From NCBI GenBank assembly GCA_017458585.1, contig JAFTAJ010000016.1:1-32188 (forward strand): a stretch of DNA of 32,188 bases. Reading direction: 5' to 3'. The notes beneath the pieces are model-generated. The model was not told the DNA's origin. It saw nothing but the letters and a program-made list of their open reading frames with translations, and made no database searches. How positions within the stretch are numbered: the stretch's first letter is position 1; each line of letters begins with the position of its first letter. The stretch is from Bacteroidaceae bacterium. Its GTDB lineage: Bacteria; Bacteroidota; Bacteroidia; Bacteroidales; Bacteroidaceae. A program made the translations under genes and the position numbers. Positions 7,602 to 14,957 of this stretch are shown here, piece after piece.

Positions 7602-8035
7602 AGGTTAAAAGTTTTGTTGTCTAGGTCTGGCAATACTGTTTTTTCGATGGTAATCTTCCCCTTCTTAATTTCTGCCTGTATCAGGTTATCCAGTTTTTGG
7701 AGACTGATAACATACCCTGCAAGATTTTCATCTTCTTGGTATGTCCCGGTTGCTTTGCGCCCACCGCCACCTGCTATCAATACGCTATCTGACAGTCTCA
7801 AGCAGTATAGACGTAGTTTTCCAGATACAATAGGGAGAGCACATACGTTATCGCTATATTTGCCTTCTGGACGAAAATAGCGTTCAAGGAATCCCGCTCC
7901 TTCTACCATATGCTGTATATATGAAAGGATAACATTAAGATCGCGGGCAACGTCGGCCTCGTCTTTGAATTTCTGGATGAACTTTTCAAATTCAGAGTAA
8001 TCCTCATTCTCAAAAACGATGGAAAAACAGACCAT
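7598..8035 (-). CDS. Possible toxin of a toxin-antitoxin pair (RelE/HigB-like)
   Basis: This 145-residue protein has no confidently recognised family. It has an alpha-helical first part (about 10-50), then a beta-rich core: ALPIVSGKLRLYCLRLSDSVLIAGGGG (about 85-112). A Lys and a YQED segment follow, then more helix. The LRLYCLR-SD-VLI pattern followed by a basic residue resembles the strand order of RelE/HigB mRNA interferases (inferred). It is encoded first, directly coupled to an XRE protein by a 4-base overlap. Its own promoter and a palindromic site lie upstream. The pair is less G/C-rich than the rodA operon next to it, consistent with an acquired cassette. Confidence 0.45.
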   Translation of the reverse strand: MVCFSIVFENEDYSEFEKFIQKFKDEADVARDLNVILSYIQHMVEGAGFLERYFRPEGKYSDNVCALPIVSGKLRLYCLRLSDSVLIAGGGGRKATGTYQEDENLAGYVISLQKLDNLIQAEIKKGKITIEKTVLPDLDNKTFNL

Positions 8036-8099
8036 TAGTTTCGGTCTGACTTAAGTTCTTTATAGTTACTTTAGGCATTTTTACTTGAAATTGGTGTTG

Positions 8100-8107
8100 C
8101 AAAATTA
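8100..8107 (-). promoter_or_regulatory. -7 promoter box for the toxin-antitoxin-like pair
   Basis: The minus strand reads TAATTTTG followed by CAA, matching TAnnTTTGC. It leaves a leader of roughly 55-60 bases before the ATG at 8035. Confidence 0.5.
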
Positions 8108-8117
8108 GAGAAAAATT

Positions 8118-8132
8118 TAGTTATAACCTAAT
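8118..8132. promoter_or_regulatory. Candidate autoregulatory operator
   Basis: The palindrome gttataac (8120-8127) is flanked by tta on one side and ctaa on the other. It sits just upstream of the -7 box (8100-8107), where a bound HTH repressor would block RNA polymerase. The role is inferred. Confidence 0.3.
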
Positions 8133-8184
8133 TTTTTCAATTAAAAATCAATCATGAGGGTAAAAAAAACATATTTACTCGCAA

Positions 8185-8218
8185 CGACTACGCCAAGGAG
8201 CTAACGCTCATGGCTCAT
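8185..8218. repeat. 34-bp dispersed repeat, copy 2
   Basis: It matches 246-279 at 33 of 34 positions. Here it stands without the left part of the 110-bp element. Confidence 0.7.
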
Positions 8219-8335
8219 CGTCTGATGCAAAGCAAAAACATAAAAAAGGCTCACTTGCGGAATCCTAGATAGTGGGACTAGCCTGGATAGCCGAGCTAGG
8301 AGAAGACCTCCTCTCTAGCTTCCACCTCTAAGTCG

Positions 8336-8382
8336 CACACCCCATCCCCCTTACGGGGACTTCCCCTAACTTAGGGGCAGAA
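8336..8382. repeat. 47-bp dispersed repeat, copy 1
   Basis: It is identical in all 47 bases to 28032-28078. It contains cccc-ttac-gggg and the perfect palindrome cccctaacttagggg, so it can fold into two adjacent hairpins. It lies downstream of rodA and may also act in transcript ending or mRNA stability (inferred). Between 8219 and 8335 I see nothing beyond short imperfect stems. Confidence 0.85.
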
Positions 8383-8386
8383 GAGA

Positions 8387-8428
8387 GTGAATAGAGAATA
8401 GAGAATAGAGAACAGAGAATAGAGACTG
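8387..8428. repeat. 7-bp tandem array downstream of rodA
   Basis: Six heptamers: gtgaata, gagaata, gagaata, gagaaca, gagaata, gagactg. It lies eight bases past the rodA stop codon and next to the 47-bp hairpin repeat. Confidence 0.75.
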
Positions 8429-8436
8429 ATAAAGGG

Positions 8437-9945
8437 CTATCGGCGGTAGCGGTTGCGGCCGGCATCGAAGCGGAGGAAGATGAAGAGCAGGAGGGTGAAG
8501 CCCCAGAGGGAGCTGCCGCCGTAGCTGAAGAAGGGGAGGGGAATGCCGATGACGGGCATGATGCCCATGACCATGCCGATATTGATCAATACGTGGAAGA
8601 GCAGGATGCTGATGACACAGTAACCGTAGATGCGCGCCATATTGTGGGTCTGGCGCTCCGCGACATGGATGAGCCGCAGGATGAGTATCAGGAATAATAT
8701 CAATACCAGAGCGCTGCCCACGAAGCCGTGCTCCTCGCCTACGGTGCAGAAGATGAAGTCGGTGTCCTGCTCGGGCACGTATTTGAGTTTGGTCTGGGTG
8801 CCGTTGAGGAAGCCCTTGCCGATGAAGCCGCCGGAGCCGATGGCTATCTCGCTCTGATGGACGTTGTAGCCCGCGCCGCTGAGGTCTTCCTCCAGTCCGA
8901 GGAGCACTTTGACACGCTGCTGCTGGTGGGGCGCAAGGGCATGGTTGAGGGCGTAGTCGGCGGTGTAGAAGACGGCGAGGGAGCCGATGGCGAACACTCC
9001 GATGAGCATGAGGTTGCGGCTACGCTGACGCAGGCTCTGCATGAAGAGGTAGATGGCGCTGCCGAGACACAATGCTGTCAGGGACAGAGTCAAGAATGAG
9101 AAATTAGAAATTAGAAATGAGGAATTGGGGAATTGGGAGTTGAGGATTATCTGGAGGAGGTAGCTGACGGCGATGGTGGCGAGTCCCCACAGGAGGAGGG
9201 GGCGGAGACAGGTGCGGCTCTTGTCGTAGAGGCGTAGCAGCAGGAGGGTGAACGCCCACACGAGCACGAGGACGGAGAAGGTGCCGACGGGGGTGGTGCT
9301 GGCGGGCATGGTGATGATGCTGAACTTGAGGCCGACCACGAAATAGACGACGGCGGCGAAGGCCACGAAGAGGATGGTGCCGCTCATGCCCTCACGATAG
9401 AACACGAGGGCGAGGGAGAGATAGACGAGGGCGGAGCCTGTCTCGCGCTGCATGAGGATGAGAGCTACGGGCAGCAACACGATGGCGGCGGCGCTGATGA
9501 AGTGCTTGCGGTTCTGGAGGTTGAAGGTGTAGGAGCCCATGTAGCGGGCGAGCATGAGGGCTGTGGCGCACTTGGCGAACTCGGCGGGCTGCAGGCTGAC
9601 GGGCCCGAGGGATATCCACGAATAGGAGCCCTTGATATTGGTGGCTACGAAGGGGGTGACGAGCAGCAGACACATGAACGCGACATAGATAAGGGGGGCG
9701 AGGGTGTCGAAGATGCGGTCGTCGGTGAGCAGCAGCACGAGCGCGAGGGCAAAGGAGCAGCCTATCCAGGTGAGCTGCTTGCCGGAGCGTGCCGCGAAGT
9801 CGAAGATGTCGGGCATGTCGTAGCTATAGCTGGCACCGACGACGCTCACCCATCCTGCTGCCAGCAGGAGCAGGTAGATGAGGATGGTCCACCAATCGAT
9901 GGAGCGGAAGACGCTGGGGTTGTTGTTATCTGATACCGGTGCCAT
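8437..9945 (-). CDS. rodA: RodA, SEDS peptidoglycan glycosyltransferase
   Basis: RodA polymerises lipid II into glycan strands during cell elongation, working with the PBP2 transpeptidase encoded just upstream. The 502-residue protein has about ten or more membrane segments. It carries the family's catalytic-type Asp in EQDTDFIF (Asp396) and the C-terminal signature LPFFSYGGSSLWGF (about 470-483). I chose the ATG at 9943-9945, which overlaps the end of mrdA by 20 bases. A longer in-frame start would add 45 low-complexity residues lying within mrdA. A 7-bp array (9093-9148) encodes about residues 266-284 (Asn/Ser/Phe-rich), placed between two membrane segments. Last gene of the purH-mre operon. 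Confidence 0.93.
   Translation of the reverse strand: MAPVSDNNNPSVFRSIDWWTILIYLLLLAAGWVSVVGASYSYDMPDIFDFAARSGKQLTWIGCSFALALVLLLTDDRIFDTLAPLIYVAFMCLLLVTPFVATNIKGSYSWISLGPVSLQPAEFAKCATALMLARYMGSYTFNLQNRKHFISAAAIVLLPVALILMQRETGSALVYLSLALVFYREGMSGTILFVAFAAVVYFVVGLKFSIITMPASTTPVGTFSVLVLVWAFTLLLLRLYDKSRTCLRPLLLWGLATIAVSYLLQIILNSQFPNSSFLISNFSFLTLSLTALCLGSAIYLFMQSLRQRSRNLMLIGVFAIGSLAVFYTADYALNHALAPHQQQRVKVLLGLEEDLSGAGYNVHQSEIAIGSGGFIGKGFLNGTQTKLKYVPEQDTDFIFCTVGEEHGFVGSALVLILFLILILRLIHVAERQTHNMARIYGYCVISILLFHVLINIGMVMGIMPVIGIPLPFFSYGGSSLWGFTLLLFIFLRFDAGRNRYRR
9093..9148. repeat. 7-bp tandem array inside rodA
   Basis: Eight consecutive heptamers on the plus strand: agaatga, gaaatta, gaaatta, gaaatga, ggaattg, gggaatt, gggagtt, gaggatt. 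The gaaatta unit is a rotation of the aaattag units in the surE-lpxB and lpxB-downstream gaps. The RodA frame remains open across all 56 bases. Confidence 0.75.
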
Positions 9946-11773
9946 AGCTGATGGTTCTTGATGCGAAGCTGGCGGCGCGTCCCTCGGAGGAGGGCGAGAG
10001 GTGGCCGTTGAGATATTGTTCCATGATAAGCGAGCCGATGGGCACGCCATAGGTGGCGCCGAAGCCGCCGTTCTCCACATAGACGGACACGGCTATCTTG
10101 GGGTCGTTCATGGGGGCGAAGCCCATGAAGATGGAGTGGTCGCGCCCGTGGTTTTGTGCGGTGCCCGTCTTGCCGCACACCTCGATGCCTGGGATGGCAC
10201 CCGAGCGGCAGGTGCCGCCCATGACGGCGGCCCGCATGCCTTCGGCCACGAGGTCGTAGTAGTGCTTATCGACCTTGGTGTAGTGGCGCTTGGTGTAGGT
10301 GGTGTCTATCTGGCGGCCCTCTACGCTGCGCACTACGTGGGGTGTATAGTAGTAGCCGCGGTTGGCGATGGTGGCGGCGAGGTTGGCTATCTGCAGCGGG
10401 GTGAGGAGCACCTCGCCCTGGCCTATGGCATCGCTGATGATGGTCTGGCCTGTCCAGCCGTCCTTGCCGTACCATTTGTTGTAGTACTCCACATTGGGGA
10501 TAAAGCCGCGCTTCTCGCCCGGCAGGTCGATGCCGAGGCGGTAGCCGAAGCCCATGGACACCATGTAGTCTTTCCACGTGGTGAAGGCTTTCTCATAGGA
10601 GCCGTAGCGGCGCTTGTTGATCATGTGGAAGAAGCCCCAGCAGAAGTAGGCGTTGCAGGAGGTCTGTATGGCGAACTTGAGTTGGGCGGGGGAGGCGTGG
10701 CCGTGGCAGCCCACGCGGAGTCCGGCATTGATGAAGCCGCGGTGGCAGGGGTAGGCGGTCTGGGGTGTGATGACGCCCTCCTGCAGGAAGGTGAGTCCCT
10801 GCGAGGTCTTGAAGGTGGAGCCCGGCGGATACTGGCCCATGATGGCGCGGTTGTAGAGCGGCTTGTAGGGGTCGGCGGCGAGCTTGATATAGTTCTTGCC
10901 GCGGTCGGGACCTATCAGGAGGTGTGGGTCGTAGGAGGGCGAGGAGACGAGGCAGAGCACTTCGCCGGTGGAGGGCTCGATGGCCACGATGGTGCCTATC
11001 TTGCCGTGGAGCAGCCGCTCGCCGAGAGCTTGCAGGTCTTGGTCGATGCCGAGGTAGAGGTTCTTGCCGGGCACGGCACCTTGGTCGAATCGCCCGTTCT
11101 GGTAGGCACCCTTGATGCGTCCCTTGACATCGCGCAGCAGTATCTGCACGCCTTTCTGTCCGCGCAGGTCTTTCTCGTAGGAGCTCTCGATGCCGAGCTT
11201 GCCGATGAAGTCGCCCTGACGGTAGTAGGCGTCGGAGTCTATCTCGGCCTGGTTGACCTCGCCGACATCGCCCAGCACATGGGCTCCGACGGTGGTGGAG
11301 TAGCGCCTGACGGTGCGCAGCTCGGGATAGAAGCCGCGGAACTTGTAGAGCTTCTCCTGAAAGACGGCAAACTGCTCGGGGGTGATCTGTGCGTAGAAGA
11401 GCTGGGGGGTGTAGCGCGAGTAGCCCGGGTTGAGGTTGCGGTCCTTGATCTTGTCCATGCGGCGGATGTAGTCGTCGCGTGTGATGCCGATGGTGCGGCA
11501 GAAGTCGAGGGTGTCCACGCCCTGCTGCTCGTCCATGACTACCATGATGTTGTAGGCCGACTCGTTGTAAACCATGAGGGTGCTGTCGCGGTCGTAGATG
11601 AGTCCGCGGGCAGGGTACTGTATCTTATGGAAGAAGGCGTTGGAGTCGGCGCTGGTCTTGTAGGCATCGCTGAATATCTGCAGACTGAGGAGGCGCACAA
11701 TATAAACGGCGATAATGACGATGGCCATTATCGCTATGGTGTATTTGCGCTTCTCTAAGTCAAAGTTTCTCAC
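9926..11773 (-). CDS. mrdA: Penicillin-binding protein 2, elongation transpeptidase
   Basis: PBP2 cross-links peptidoglycan in the elongasome with RodA. The 615-residue protein has one N-terminal membrane anchor (about 11-34), a pedestal/dimerisation domain (about 50-230) and a transpeptidase domain. The three active-site motifs are intact: STFK (Ser319 nucleophile), SCN (372-374) and KTG (535-537, CGKTGTAQ). It overlaps mreD at its start by 14 bases and rodA at its end by 20 bases, implying tight translational coupling. Its length is typical. The complementary strand is open for 585 codons, but that frame is a shadow caused by the G/C-rich codon use. Confidence 0.95.
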   Translation of the reverse strand: MRNFDLEKRKYTIAIMAIVIIAVYIVRLLSLQIFSDAYKTSADSNAFFHKIQYPARGLIYDRDSTLMVYNESAYNIMVVMDEQQGVDTLDFCRTIGITRDDYIRRMDKIKDRNLNPGYSRYTPQLFYAQITPEQFAVFQEKLYKFRGFYPELRTVRRYSTTVGAHVLGDVGEVNQAEIDSDAYYRQGDFIGKLGIESSYEKDLRGQKGVQILLRDVKGRIKGAYQNGRFDQGAVPGKNLYLGIDQDLQALGERLLHGKIGTIVAIEPSTGEVLCLVSSPSYDPHLLIGPDRGKNYIKLAADPYKPLYNRAIMGQYPPGSTFKTSQGLTFLQEGVITPQTAYPCHRGFINAGLRVGCHGHASPAQLKFAIQTSCNAYFCWGFFHMINKRRYGSYEKAFTTWKDYMVSMGFGYRLGIDLPGEKRGFIPNVEYYNKWYGKDGWTGQTIISDAIGQGEVLLTPLQIANLAATIANRGYYYTPHVVRSVEGRQIDTTYTKRHYTKVDKHYYDLVAEGMRAAVMGGTCRSGAIPGIEVCGKTGTAQNHGRDHSIFMGFAPMNDPKIAVSVYVENGGFGATYGVPIGSLIMEQYLNGHLSPSSEGRAASFASRTISYGTGIR

Positions 11774-12275
11774 GGATACTCTGTATTACCCAGATGATGA
11801 AGGTGGACAGCACCGTGCTGCCCACGATGTTGATTAGTGTGTCGGTGATGCTGAAGAAGGAGAAGGTCTCCAGCAGATAAAAGACGATACACTGAATGAG
11901 CACGCCCACAGTGATGTAGCGCATAAAGGGGAATTTGCCCAGTCGGGCCATGGTGGGAGGGGTATTCTCGTCGTCATCGTCGTCCTTGTCAACGCCGCCA
12001 ATGAGGGTGAGCATGTGTGGCTGTATCATTGCCACCAGAGTGAGGGTGGCTGCCATCATGCCGGGGGTGTTGGCAAACATGTCGAACAGCACGCCGGTGG
12101 CAAAAGCCCATAGCAGCTTGGTCCAGCGGGGAGCGCCCAGCGGCATGAGGAGAATGAAATAGACGCAAATCAGAGGCGTGGCATAGCCGAAGATGTGCAC
12201 ATGGTTGAGCACCATCACCTGCACGGCCAGCAGCAGGAGCAGCCTGAATGTCTGTCGGATAAATGCCTGAATCAT
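11760..12275 (-). CDS. mreD: MreD, rod-shape membrane protein
   Basis: MreD is the small membrane component of the MreBCD elongation complex. The 171 residues form about five membrane segments. A striking acidic run (Asp96 to Glu103, DKDDDDDE) lies in the loop before residue 110. Such a run is not needed by the family and may be a local insertion. It is placed between mreC (27-base gap) and mrdA (14-base overlap), the standard order. Sequence conservation of MreD is generally weak, so position and topology carry much of the call. Confidence 0.88.
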   Translation of the reverse strand: MIQAFIRQTFRLLLLLAVQVMVLNHVHIFGYATPLICVYFILLMPLGAPRWTKLLWAFATGVLFDMFANTPGMMAATLTLVAMIQPHMLTLIGGVDKDDDDDENTPPTMARLGKFPFMRYITVGVLIQCIVFYLLETFSFFSITDTLINIVGSTVLSTFIIWVIQSIREKL

Positions 12276-12302
12276 TGCGTTATGTGGTTTGTTGGTCTCT
12301 CA

Positions 12303-13160
12303 CTATTGTTTGCTACTCAGCGAGTCGTTGATCTGTATCAGCGACTGTATCTCCTGCTTGTGTAGATTCTCAAACACATTTACATCGCGCAGATTGCCGA
12401 AGTTGGTGCCGAGATTGACCACCAGCTGCTGCGACAGTCCGTCGGGGGCGTGCTTGATGTCGGTGACCTTGCCCACGAAGAGTCCCGGCGGGAAGACGGT
12501 GGAGTAGCCGCTGGTCTCTATGGCATCGCCACGCTTGGCCCTGGCATACTGGGGCACTCCCACGAGGTTGGCGTAGAAGATGCTGCCGCCGTCCCAGATG
12601 AGCGAGCCGTAGTAGCCTGTGCGGCGTATGCGGCAGCTGATGCGCGAGTTGCGGTTGATGATGGGCAGCACGAGCGAGTAGTGGCTGTTGACTATCCTGA
12701 CGATGCCTACCACTCCGCCACCACCGACTACGCCCATCTCGGGCTTTATGCCGTCGGCGCTGCCCTTGTCGATGACGATATAGTTCTCGTTCTTGACGAT
12801 GGATGCCGACACCACGCGAGCGCTGTAGATGGTGTAGCCGCTGAGTGAGTCGAGGATATGGCGGTCGTTGATGGAGGGCTTATGGGTGGCGTCCTTCAGT
12901 TGGTCGCGCAGCTGGCTGACCTGCATCTGCAGCATGGTGTTTTGTGCCGTGAGCTTGCTGTTGACCTCGTCGAGGTGGATGAATGCCTCTGCGTCGGTAT
13001 AGAGCTTGTTGACCTTGGCGGCTAGACTGTTGGTCTGCGTAAACCATACGCTGCCCTGATAGCTGTTGAACCTGAAGAACAACACAAAACTGGCCACCTC
13101 CAACAGAATGAAGATGAACCAGTAATTGTACTTCTTGAGGAATTCTATCAGCGCAGCCAA
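12303..13160 (-). CDS. mreC: MreC, rod-shape scaffold protein
   Basis: MreC is a periplasmic scaffold that links MreB filaments to the PBP2/RodA synthases. The 285-residue protein has one N-terminal membrane helix (about 12-31), a coiled coil (about 60-92, rich in Gln and Leu) and a beta-domain (about 108-265). The beta-domain contains VVSASIVKNENYIVIDKGSADG and GVVGGGGVVGIV, typical of MreC. It ends in a polar Ser-rich tail. mreB stops three bases upstream of its start, so the two are co-transcribed and probably coupled. Confidence 0.93.
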   Translation of the reverse strand: MAALIEFLKKYNYWFIFILLEVASFVLFFRFNSYQGSVWFTQTNSLAAKVNKLYTDAEAFIHLDEVNSKLTAQNTMLQMQVSQLRDQLKDATHKPSINDRHILDSLSGYTIYSARVVSASIVKNENYIVIDKGSADGIKPEMGVVGGGGVVGIVRIVNSHYSLVLPIINRNSRISCRIRRTGYYGSLIWDGGSIFYANLVGVPQYARAKRGDAIETSGYSTVFPPGLFVGKVTDIKHAPDGLSQQLVVNLGTNFGNLRDVNVFENLHKQEIQSLIQINDSLSSKQ

Positions 13161-13163
13161 AGC

Positions 13164-14186
13164 TTATCTCATCAAGAAAGAGAAGTGGTCGATATTCTTA
13201 AGCGCGATGCCTGTGCCGCGAGCCACGCAGTGGAGCGGGTCTTCGGCCACATGGAACTGGATGTTGAGCCTGTCGGTCAGGCGCTTGCCCAGTCCGCGGA
13301 GCAATGCACCACCACCGGTGAGGAAGATACCGTTCTTGACGATGTCGGCATAGAGCTCGGGGGGAGTCTCCTCCAGTGCCTGCAGCACGGCGGTCTCAAT
13401 GCGTGCAATCGACTTGTCGAGGCAGTGGGCTATCTCCTGATAGCAAACCTGCACCTCCATGGGCAGAGCAGTAATCTTGTTGGGGCCATGCACGATATAC
13501 TCCTCGGGAGCATCCTCGGGGAGGTCGGTAAGGGCAGCACCTACGTGTATCTTGATACGCTCGGCCATACGCTCGCTGACCTTCACATTGTGCTGGCGGC
13601 TCATGTAGTCCTGGATGTTGGCGGTGAACTCGTCGCCTGCCATGCGGATGGAGTTGTTGACCACTATGCCGCCCAGAGAGATAACGGCAATCTCGGTGGT
13701 ACCGCCACCGATGTCAACGACCATGTTGCCTTCCGGTGCCTCCACATCGATGCCCACACCAAGGGCTGAGGCCATAGGCTCGAAAATGAGATATACATCG
13801 CGGCCTCCGGCATGCTCGGCAGAGTCGCGTACAGCGCGTAGCTCAACCTCGGTAGCGCCCGAGGGTACACCGATAACCATTCTGAGTGAGGGCGAGAACA
13901 TACGGCTACCACTGCGTACCATGCGGATAAGGCCACGCATCATCTGCTCGCAGGCGTAGAAGTCGGCAATCACACCGTCGCGGAGCGGACGGATAACTCG
14001 GATCTTGTCGTTGTGCTTTTCATACATCAGCTTAGCCTTGCTGCCGACAGCCAGAGTCTTGTTTGACAAACGGTCAAGGGCAACGACCGATGGCTCGTCC
14101 ACCACAATCTTGCCGTCGTGCAGGATGATGGTGTTGGCGGTGCCGAGGTCCATTGCCAGTTCTTGGGTGAAAGAAAAGAAGCCCAT
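13164..14186 (-). CDS. mreB: MreB, actin-like shape-determining ATPase
   Basis: MreB forms membrane-associated filaments that guide cell-wall elongation. The 340-residue protein has the actin-fold nucleotide motifs: phosphate 1 DLGTANT (13-19), phosphate 2 DIGGGTTE (158-165) and the adenosine motif LTGGGALLRGL (289-299). The amphipathic N terminus (MGFFSFTQEL) is the expected membrane-binding region. A gap of 35 bases with 7-bp repeats separates it from the purH stop. The order purH-mreB-mreC-mreD-mrdA-rodA indicates one transcript from the promoter at 14906-14913. Confidence 0.96.
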   Translation of the reverse strand: MGFFSFTQELAMDLGTANTIILHDGKIVVDEPSVVALDRLSNKTLAVGSKAKLMYEKHNDKIRVIRPLRDGVIADFYACEQMMRGLIRMVRSGSRMFSPSLRMVIGVPSGATEVELRAVRDSAEHAGGRDVYLIFEPMASALGVGIDVEAPEGNMVVDIGGGTTEIAVISLGGIVVNNSIRMAGDEFTANIQDYMSRQHNVKVSERMAERIKIHVGAALTDLPEDAPEEYIVHGPNKITALPMEVQVCYQEIAHCLDKSIARIETAVLQALEETPPELYADIVKNGIFLTGGGALLRGLGKRLTDRLNIQFHVAEDPLHCVARGTGIALKNIDHFSFLMR

Positions 14187-14193
14187 AGTTATG

Positions 14194-14221
14194 TAAGATG
14201 TAAGATGTTATATGTAAGATT
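14194..14221. repeat. 7-bp tandem array between purH and mreB
   Basis: Four heptamers: taagatg, taagatg, ttatatg, taagatt. They fill most of the gap between the purH stop (14222) and the mreB start (14186). The family matches the longer array at 14816-14885. Confidence 0.7.
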
Positions 14222-14812
14222 TTATTTTGCGAACCAGTTGTGGATGGCGGTGTCGTAGTGGCTGCTGACGCCGAAGGCACGCTCGGCAAATGTCTTGCGC
14301 TCCTGCAGGGTGGTCTTGGCACCGCTGCGGGTGAGGATATCGTCAAGCATGGCATACTCGGCCTTGCTGGGCACGATGACCACATCGTTGAAGTTCTTGG
14401 CTGCAGCTCTGATGAGGGAGATGCCACCGATGTCAATCTTCTCGATGATGTCAGCCTCGCTGGCACCGCTCTTGACGGTCTCCTCGAAGGGGTAGAGGTC
14501 AACGATGACGAGGTCAATCTCGGGAATCTCGTACTTGGCCATCTGCTCACGGTCGCCGTCGAGCTCCCTGCGACCGAGGATGCCGCCGAACACTTTGGGG
14601 TGGAGTGTCTTAACGCGACCGCCGAGGATGGAGGGATAGCTGGTGAGGTCTTCTACTTTGGCGCATTTGTAGCCCAGGCCCTCAATGAAGCTCTGGGTGC
14701 CGCCGGTGGAGAGGAGTTGTACGCCTTCAGCATCCAGCTTCTTCAGGATGCTCTCAAGCCCGTCCTTATGAAATACAGAAACGAGGGCGGTCTTTATATT
14801 CTTAATGTCCAT
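14222..14812 (-). CDS. purH: IMP cyclohydrolase domain of PurH, stand-alone
   Basis: This 196-residue protein is the N-terminal (MGS-like) half of PurH, which closes FAICAR to IMP, the last step of purine synthesis. Its cyclohydrolase features are all present: STGGT (35-39), GGRVKTLHP (64-72), DLYPF (105-109), IDIGG (126-130) and RAAAKN (135-140). Lys68, Tyr107, Asp127 and Lys139 fall where the catalytic residues of the human enzyme lie. The usual bifunctional protein is about 500 residues. Here a clean TAA follows SHYDTAIHNWFAK, and only 35 bases separate it from mreB, so the AICAR transformylase half is absent from this locus. It must be supplied by another gene if the pathway is complete. 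First gene of the mre operon. Confidence 0.9.
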   Translation of the reverse strand: MDIKNIKTALVSVFHKDGLESILKKLDAEGVQLLSTGGTQSFIEGLGYKCAKVEDLTSYPSILGGRVKTLHPKVFGGILGRRELDGDREQMAKYEIPEIDLVIVDLYPFEETVKSGASEADIIEKIDIGGISLIRAAAKNFNDVVIVPSKAEYAMLDDILTRSGAKTTLQERKTFAERAFGVSSHYDTAIHNWFAK

Positions 14813-14815
14813 AGA

Positions 14816-14885
14816 TGTAAAATGTTATATGTAAAATGTTATATGTAAAATGTTATATGTAAAATGTTATATGTAAAATGTAAGA
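14816..14885. repeat. Ten-unit 7-bp array in the 5' leader of the purH-mre operon
   Basis: tgtaaaa and tgttata alternate four times, then tgtaaaa and tgtaaga, giving a 14-bp higher-order period. The array lies between the -7 box (14906-14913) and the purH ATG (14812). It would therefore make up nearly the whole untranslated leader. Confidence 0.85.
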
Positions 14886-14905
14886 TGTGGAGTTTTTGGG
14901 AGCGG

Positions 14906-14913
14906 CAAAATTA
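14906..14913 (-). promoter_or_regulatory. -7 promoter box for the purH-mreBCD-mrdA-rodA operon
   Basis: The minus strand reads TAATTTTG followed by C, matching TAnnTTTGC. It lies about 95 bases upstream of purH. A T-rich stretch lies about 20 bases further upstream in place of a clear -33 TTTG. No terminator hairpin was seen between it and the rel stop at 14958. Confidence 0.5.
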
Positions 14914-14957
14914 CAACTTTTTTTCTAAAATAGAGGTATATTTTTGTATTAAATCTT

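Noticed and set aside
8262..8340. tRNA-like fold in the gap upstream of the rodA 3' end
   Set aside because: Short stems such as ctagc/gctag occur, but no cloverleaf, anticodon arm or T-arm motif is present.
10572..10585. parS-like site around ccacgtgg
   Set aside because: Only the central eight bases fit. The flanks do not match the parS consensus, and it lies within mrdA coding sequence.
10001..11758. A 585-codon open frame on the plus strand opposite mrdA
   Set aside because: It is antisense to a PBP2 gene with all active-site motifs. Its translation is Val/Ala/Gly/Asp-rich without domains, as expected for a shadow of G/C-rich codons.
14187..14224. Frameshift truncating purH before an AICAR transformylase half
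   Set aside because: Only 35 bases of repeats separate the stop from mreB. There is no room for, and no remnant of, the missing domain, so a sequencing frameshift cannot explain it.
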